Assembly (NCBI GenBank): GCA_022495995.1
Contig: JAFEMH010001288.1
Coordinates: 186,001-250,000 of the forward strand
Length of the DNA stretch: 64,000 nucleotides
Direction of reading: 5' to 3'
DNA from: Adenophora triphylla var. japonica
Lineage: Eukaryota > Streptophyta > Magnoliopsida > Asterales > Campanulaceae
Position numbers and translations under genes: made by a program. The notes under the pieces were generated by a model. It worked only from the letters and a program-made list of their open reading frames with translations. It did no database searches and was not told where the DNA came from. Positions 57,751 to 64,000 of this stretch are shown here, piece after piece (the stretch's first letter is position 1; each line of letters starts with the position of its first letter).

Positions 57751-58905
57751 TGGAATAATTACTAGAACATGAAACGTACTACATTCTCATTTACAATAAA
57801 AGTAACTTACTAAGAATTAACAACATAATGTAACGTACTTTTTATTCTCATTACAATTAATGTAACTCGGTTGGATTACGTTAATTTTCATTAGCGGAAT
57901 GAACCAACTTGTTAAAGAAAATAGCAATCGTTAAATAAGTAACATTTCTTTCATCTTCGTTGAAATTTCATCTCTACCATGCATTTTTTTCAATTTCAAA
58001 CCATGGATGAACATTCATATTGTGAACCCAGAAATGCAAATTCAAAAATCTCTAAATCAAATCCAAATAAAACTCAAAAATCAAACCCAAAATTAAGCTA
58101 GAAATCAAACCCAAACTCCTAATTGTTAAAAATGAATTGATTAAACCTGTTGAGGGATCAAACCGTTCTGGACCACTTGGATTGTTCATCTTGTTTATCA
58201 TTGATGTCGAGACGGTTTAATTCGTCTGAACTCCATATCTTTCCGAACGAACCTTGCCTCCTGAATGATACTAACGATCAATGTAATGCTGCCATCTCTC
58301 TCTCTAAGAAGCCTCTTGTTTGGAACTCATCTCCCATTTCGAATTTGGGTATAATATAGGTTGACGAATTTGAATCTTTTAGTTCGATGGAGATCGAATT
58401 GGGCATAAATGGGCAAATGAATTCGAATTTGGGGGTAGATCTGAGAGGATAGAGGCTGTTTTTGTATAGATTTGTGTTAGTTGTTAAGAACTCATTTTCC
58501 AGATTTGGATTTTCTTGTTTTGTTTTTGTTCGTTTTTAATTTGGTGGTGGTTATGGTGGATTTGGGTTGTGGTTATGATGGATTTTGTTTTTGTTTGTGG
58601 TGGGTGAAAGGTGGTGGTGATTTGGTAGTGGTGGGTGGAGGACTGATGAGTGGTGAATGGAAGGAAGGTAAGAAAAAAGACTACCAAACTCATTAAATAG
58701 ATTAACGAATGTTAAATATATTTAACGAATGTTATTTTTTTCTTTTTTTGTTGAGATTTTAGTTATCTTTCTAACGTCATTATGGTACGTTTCATTATAT
58801 GAAATGAGATGATAAAGTATGTTACATTAAGTTGTCAAATCGTAGTATATTCCATTAATTGTAAAAAAAACTCAATAGTACGATATCCCAATTTATCGTT
58901 TACCC
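57751..58905. mobile_element. Mutator-like element, 1.16 kb, possible Pack-MULE
   Basis: The 9-bp target duplication gtaaaaata is perfect (57742-57750, 58906-58914). The termini are tggaataattactagaaca and, read inward from the right, gggtaaacgataaattggga; similarity is modest but extends inward (aacgtactttttattctcat with aacatactttatcatctcat). The centre (about 58000-58690) is higher in coding-like texture, with a 69-codon frame at 58150-58359 that I do not recognise. No transposase. Confidence 0.65.
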
Positions 58906-59553
58906 GTAAAAATATACTCCATTATAGTATTAATTACTTGAAAAAAATGCCATTTATTTCGGAAAAATATACTTTATTATAGTATTAATTATTTGAAAAA
59001 AAAAATTGTCATTTATTTCGGGATAAAAAAGGGAGTAATATAGTTATGTGTCTTTTTGAGACATATAGGGAGCATATTGGTTTATCCTAATTGGTAGAGA
59101 AATTAAGAAAGCTAAGATAGATGCTAAAGAAGACTTGACCTAAAGCATTAGAATCCTTTAAAAGGTGGATTTTGAGAAAGGCAAAACTTTTGACTTCAAG
59201 AAATTATAAATGAGAACTTTTAATTTTGAGCATCACAAGAAAGAGAAGATTAAAAAATGTTGGTACAATAGTCAATATTTGAGCAAATTAAACTAAACAT
59301 GCCCATAAAAAGTTCAACCTAATTTATTTGTTTTTGGCAAAATTAATAAAATATGTAAATTATATTAAGATCTAAAAAATACAAATAATTGGCTGGAGTC
59401 AAAAATCTAGAAATCTGAATTTGGTTCTGATGGCAGTTTGAGTCAAAAATCTAGAAATCCGAACCAGCCATTGACTCAAATTAAGTTTCAGTTGGACCCT
59501 AATATGCAATCCAATAGGTTCAATATTTTGTTGAAGTCTCATTTTCATATCAA
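58906..59553. other. Gene-free spacer
   Basis: It contains a direct repeat, gagtcaaaaatctagaaatc, at about 59396 and 59441, bounded by ggctgg and ccagcc. No gene is seen. Confidence 0.6.
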
Positions 59554-60670
59554 CTAGATTGACTCCCGTGCGATGCACGGAACATTATTATTCAAAAGAC
59601 AAAAATTAAAATAAAATAAATCAAGAACTCAATTAATTTATATATTATGAAATACTTTCTTAAAGACTACATTGTCAGTACATAAAAATTAGAAAAGAAT
59701 AAAATAAAAAAGAAATTATAAGGAATATGCATTTCTCTATATACAATTCTATAGTATTTTATAAATATAAAAAAATAAATAAAACACACGAACTTGTTAT
59801 TCAAATAAGAAATAAGTTATTGAAATCTGATAAAAAATGGTTAAGATTGAAAATCTAGTAAAAAGAATTGTGATTTTTTATTTCATTTTGATAAAAAGAA
59901 TTTTTTAAATAAAAACAAAAGTTTTGGTAATACCAATAGGATAGTACAGTTATCTAATAAAAATTAATGTCATTCTTTTTCAAATGGAAACTTTCAATTA
60001 ACTCATGGTCGTACATCTAAAATATGATGTCATAATTATTTACATTAACTCATTATGAACATAATTATGATATTTATTTTCTATTTCACTTATTTAATTT
60101 TTAGAAGGAAAATAAAAATACTAACAATTTCGTTAAATGAAAAAAAAAATCCCCTAATCCCCCACTTCCTTATCAAAATCAACTCACTTATTCATCTCCC
60201 TCTTTTAAATTACCAATTTATGCTATTTTTTTTCTTATAATATTGACATACAGTTCAATCGAAATTTTAAAAATTATGGACAATTTTCCTGATATTCGTC
60301 TTTATAAATAAACAATATTTTGAGACGAAGAAATTTTTTTTTATTATCATTTATAAAAAAAATTAAAAAAAAAATACTTCACACATAATTAATTTTCACT
60401 AAAAATAAATTGAAAAATTAGTAAAGGATAATTAACAAATTTATTTATATAAAAAAAAGGATTTTATTTCTGTGTCGAAATCATATGAAATAAGTCTATA
60501 TTTAAAGTGAGAAAAAAATATGAATTTTGGTGGAAAAAAAACAAAAGTAATTTATATTAAATTAATTTTTTTTATCTTCACACATGGCAACACACAGCCA
60601 GCCAACGCAAAGCCGACAATTGATAATGCCACTGACGAATCATGCATAATTGGCTAAGCTTCATCCTCAT

Positions 60671-60800
60671 TGTATAACCAAGACAACTCATTTTAATTTG
60701 GGTTTTTTTTTAATGTGGGATAAAGGCCAAGGCAAGGCCATGGCATATTTTCCACATCGAAAGAAAACGAATCGAAAATAGCTTTGGTCATGGTATATAA
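60671..60800. promoter_or_regulatory. Divergent USE/TATA module A
   Basis: On the plus strand ttccacatcg (ends 60759) is followed after 34 nt by tatataatg (60794). On the minus strand tcccacatt (60720-60712) faces TATA-like gttatac (60677-60671) about 33-34 nt away. These resemble the upstream sequence element (RTCCCACATCG) and TATA box of plant snRNA genes. A short ggccaaggcaaggcc core lies between. Confidence 0.5.
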
Positions 60801-61670
60801 TGAGGCTTCAAGTTAAAAGGAGGTGTAATTATATTTATATACATATATAATTATGAATATTAAATATACATAAATCTTGAAAGGAAGAAAGAAAGAGAAA
60901 AAAATTATAAAAAGTAGAAAAAAATTAAATAGAAATAAAGAAAACATCAAATGAAAACTTTCCCTTAACTCATGCTAGTACATCTAAAAAAATATGTAAT
61001 ATTTATTTACATTAACTCATTATGAACATAATTATGATATTTATTTTTAATTTAGCTTATTTATTTTTGAGAAGAAAAATAAAATATATATACCCATCAC
61101 TTTTATTTAATATTATATTCTTTTTTTTAGTATAATTTATTATTATTATCATTTATAATAAAAATAATTACTTCACACTTAATTAATTTTCACTAAAAAG
61201 AAATTAAAAAATTAGTAATGGATAATTAAGAAATTTATATTTAAATTAGAGGATTATTTTTCTTTGTCCAAATCAAATGAAAGAAGTCTCTCTTTAAAGA
61301 GAAAGAAAATTAAGATTTTAGCTGAAAAAAGAAAATAATAAATATTAAAGAAAGAAATTTTTTTATTAGCATTTATAATAAAAAATTACTTCACACTTAA
61401 TTTTCAGTAAAAAGAAATTGAAAAATTAATAAAGGATAATTACCAAAAATATATTTAAAAAAAAAAATCTTTGTCCAAATCAAATAAAATAAGTCTCTAT
61501 TTAAAGAGAAAATAAAATTATGAAGTTTGGTGTAAAAAAAATTAATTTTTAGTAAATTATTTTTTTTTATCTTGACACATGTCAACACAAGGCCGGCCAA
61601 GACCAAGGCCAAGCCGACCAATGATAATGCCAAGGACGAATCATGCATGCTTGGCTAAGCTTCATCCTCA

Positions 61671-61882
61671 TTATATAACAAAGGCAATTCATCTTACTTT
61701 GATTTTGTTTTCATGGGGGATAAAGGCCAAGGCCAAGGCTAAAGAAAAGGGAAGGCCAAGGGCCGAGCCAAGGCAAGGCCAAGGCCAAGGCCGGCCGAGG
61801 TAGAGGGAAGGCCAATGCCAAGACAGATTTCCCACATCGAAATAAAACGAATCAAAAATGGCCTTGGCCTTTGTATATAATG
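61671..61882. promoter_or_regulatory. Divergent USE/TATA module B
   Basis: On the plus strand tttcccacatcg (61828-61839) is followed after 34 nt by tatataatg (61874). The opposite arm has a degenerate tcccccatg (61720-61712) and TATA ttatata (61671-61677), about 34 nt apart. The two arms form an imperfect inverted repeat around a GGCCAAGG core. Confidence 0.5.
61720..61822. repeat. GGCCAAGG-rich tract
   Basis: Repeated ggccaaggccaaggc and gccgagccaaggc words, strongly GC-rich within AT-rich surroundings. Open frames over it (for example 61579-61803) are repeat artefacts. Confidence 0.9.
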
Positions 61883-63021
61883 AGGCTTCAAGATCAAAGT
61901 AGTTCTAATTATATTTATATAAATATATAATTATTAATATAAAATATACATATATCTTGAAAGGAAGAAAAGAAGAGAATAAAATTATAAAAAGTAGAGA
62001 AATATCAAATAGAAATAAAGAAAAAATCGAAAGAAAAATATATTATCATGCAATTCTGAAGTATTTAATTATTGATAAAAATTACAAAAAAAACACAAAC
62101 ATTTTTTTCAAATGAAAAATTTCCCTTAAATGCTTGTACAGCTAAAAAAATAAGTAATATTTATTTACATTAACTCATTATGAACATAATTATGATATAT
62201 ATATTTTTAATTTAGCTTATTTAATTTTGAGAAGAAAAAAAAATTATATATATATATATAATTATATTAAATAATCATATATACTTTATAAATACACAAT
62301 GATTTTATTTATACATATTCAAAATCATTCAAACTCATCATCCTATACCCCATCACTTTTATTTTATATTATATTATTTTCTCTTTTTAGTATAATAATA
62401 ATTATTATTATTAATATCATTTATAATTAAAATATTGACTTCACACTTAATCAATTTTCACTTAAAAGAAATAAAAAATAGTAAAGAATAATTAACAAAT
62501 TTATATTAAAAATAGGGGAATAATTTTCATTGTCAAAAACAAATGAAAGAAGTCTCTATTTAAAGAGAAAAAAAATTATGAATGTAGGTGAAAAAATGAA
62601 ATTAAGAAATAATAAATTAAAAAAACAAAATTTATTTTACTGTCATTTATAATAAAAAAAAATTACTTCACAATTCATTAATTTTCACTAAAAAGAAATT
62701 GAAAAATTAGTAAAGGATAATTAACAAATATATATTTAAACATAAGATTTTTTTCTCTTTTTCCAAATCAAATGAAAGAAGTCTCAACTTAAAGAGAAAA
62801 TATTTAACGAATTTCGATTTATCCGGTTAAAACGGTTAACGGAAACCATTTTTTTGTCTTTTAAAATTATAGTCATTATAAAGGAATTTTTAACAATTTC
62901 TTTTAACTATTTTTAGGAAAAAACCGTAGTCACTGCCAAGGCAAATGGCAAGGCCACGGTAATGGGCGGCCATGCCAAATGTCAAAGCCAAGTATGGTAT
63001 AAATTGCTCATCATCAGCCTC

Positions 63022-63198
63022 TTATATAGCAATAGCCTTTGATTTTTTTGGTTTTCTTTCAATGTGGGATAACATTCCAAGGGAGGCGGCAAGGCCACAC
63101 GGCCAAGGACATGGTCGACCAAGGTCGAGCCAAAGCAAGGCCAAGGCCAAGGGCGAGCCACAAGCCTTTGATTACTTTTCCTTTATTTCGATGTGGGA
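63022..63198 (-). promoter_or_regulatory. USE/TATA modules C
   Basis: On the minus strand tcccacattg (63069-63060) faces ctatataag (63029-63021) with about 31 nt between. A second, perfect element tcccacatcg (63198-63189) has no TATA at the expected distance. Confidence 0.45.
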
Positions 63199-63290
63199 TA
63201 ACTCCTAATGCCACATGGCGAAGGCCATGGCCGAGCCAAAGCAAGGCCACGGCCATTCAAGGCAAGGCCACGGCCTAGCCAAGGCCCAAA
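63070..63290. repeat. GGCCAAGG-rich tract
   Basis: ggccacacggccaaggac, gccaaagcaaggccaaggcc and similar words; the same type as at 61720. Confidence 0.88.
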
Positions 63291-63537
63291 TTCAATTTCT
63301 TTTTTATTTTTTTTAAATAAATAATATCTTAATATTTATATTTTTTATTTTGTATAAAAAATAAATTTTTGTTTTGAAAAATAATAAAACAAAGTGGCAA
63401 TATTTTTTGGATATATATATAAAGTTATGAAATATTTTGAAAAATTTAAATTTATTATGTTGAAATATCTGAATCCGACACAAATACTTAAGGGCAATAT
63501 CCGAATCCGATCCAAAATTACTTGATCCGAGCCTGCA

Positions 63538-64000
63538 CCTCCAAGGCCCGATCCGAGGCCAAGTGGCGAGTGGCACGGGCCAAGGCCTACGGGCACTACT
63601 ACGAAATGACTAAGCCTTGACCAACTTGAGCATTATATAGGGAAGGGATAACATTTTAGTTTGGTTTTTATTCAATGTGGAATAAGGCCAACTTGAGCAT
63701 TATAGCCACGGCCAAGGCCGAGCAAAGGCCAAGTCCAAGGACGAGCCACGGTAAATGTCAAGGCAAGGCCAAGGCCGAGCCAAGGCTAATGAATAAAAAA
63801 AAATATTTTATTTTATTTCAACCCGAAGACTTAAGGACAAAATCCGAATCCAATACAAAATAACTTGATCCGAGCCCCGACCCAAGGCCCGATCCGAGGC
63901 CAAGGGCGAGGGCATGGGCCAATGGGCCAAGGCCGGCCGAAATGTGGCCGAGGCCAAGGCCAACCCCATTGCAAGGGCCGGCCAAGGCCGAAATACAATG
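63538..64000. repeat. GGCCAAGG-rich tract with a direct duplication, running off the window
   Basis: ggccaaggccgagc words recur. A segment with acttgatccgagcc and ggcccgatccgaggccaa occurs twice (about 63520 and 63866, offset about 345 bp). A USE/TATA pair on the minus strand (tccacattg at 63681-63673; tatataa at 63639-63633) lies between. Confidence 0.85.

Larger units (their letters stand above)
59554..64000 (-). mobile_element. Helitron 3' end and large associated repeat region, open at the window end
   Basis: On the minus strand the terminus has hairpin CCGTGCATCGCACGG (59580-59566), a short spacer and CTAG (59557-59554), with A at 59553 on the plus strand. Further in, units beginning cattaactcattatgaacat recur at 60043, 61010 and 62168. 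A second module (catttataataaaaat, cttcacacttaatt, gtctctatttaaagag) recurs about five times and is shared with the Helitron at 16123-17542. The 5' end is not in the window, so some of this may lie beyond the Helitron. No Rep/helicase coding was found. Confidence 0.6.

Noticed and set aside
61579..63278. Frames rich in Ala, Lys, Pro and Arg
   Set aside because: Translation of GGCCAAGG repeats; present on both strands and in several frames.

Overview
This window is plant nuclear DNA, almost certainly from a eudicot. It is AT-rich and packed with plant-type transposons: Stowaway MITEs, Helitrons, Mutator-like, hAT and PIF/Harbinger DNA elements, and Copia and Gypsy LTR retrotransposons. It carries one clear intron-containing plant gene, a NAC transcription factor. 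The many Stowaways of about 280 bp resemble those of Lamiales genomes, but that placement is only a guess. No rRNA, tRNA, CRISPR array, operon or prokaryotic signal was seen.

Layout. 1-2330: AT-rich spacer with one Stowaway. 2331-11536: a four-deep nest in which a PIF/Harbinger element holds a Stowaway, which holds a hAT element, which holds a full-length but broken Copia retrotransposon; each level has its own target-site duplication or homology support. 11541-13595: a second nest (small MULE-like MITE, then Helitron, then Stowaway, then Stowaway). 13596-18061: stacked Stowaways, an AT-rich array, a 1.4-kb Helitron and a 169-bp mini-Helitron. 18062-19268: remnant of a Copia 3' end. 19278-21216: a Mutator-like element (Pack-MULE candidate) carrying a fragment resembling tRNA 2-thiouridylase (MnmA). 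21.7-22.35 kb: two exons of an unidentified minus-strand gene, one split by a 196-bp hAT. 22.35-28.1 kb: mostly single-copy-looking DNA without a confident gene. 28106-30507: a young, internally rearranged Copia derivative. 31.7-32.3 kb: minisatellite. 32603-37403: the three-exon NAC gene on the minus strand, with MITEs in both introns.

37990-51524: a Gypsy element encoding only Gag-protease (TR-GAG type), into which a 10.5-kb chromovirus-type Gypsy (38693-49152) has inserted. 51.5-54.5 kb: local duplication and MITEs. 54527-56630: a second PIF/Harbinger derivative, related to the outer shell at 2331-11536, whose ORF1 is cut by a 933-bp hAT. 57585-58905: a small hAT and a second Pack-MULE candidate. 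59554 to the window end: a minus-strand Helitron tail followed by kilobase-scale tandem units with GGCCAAGG-rich cores. These cores are flanked by outward-facing snRNA-type promoter elements (USE plus TATA box).

Only the NAC gene looks like an intact host gene. Everything else of coding type is transposon protein, captured fragment or disrupted exon. All assignments rest on reading the sequence; no database search was run.
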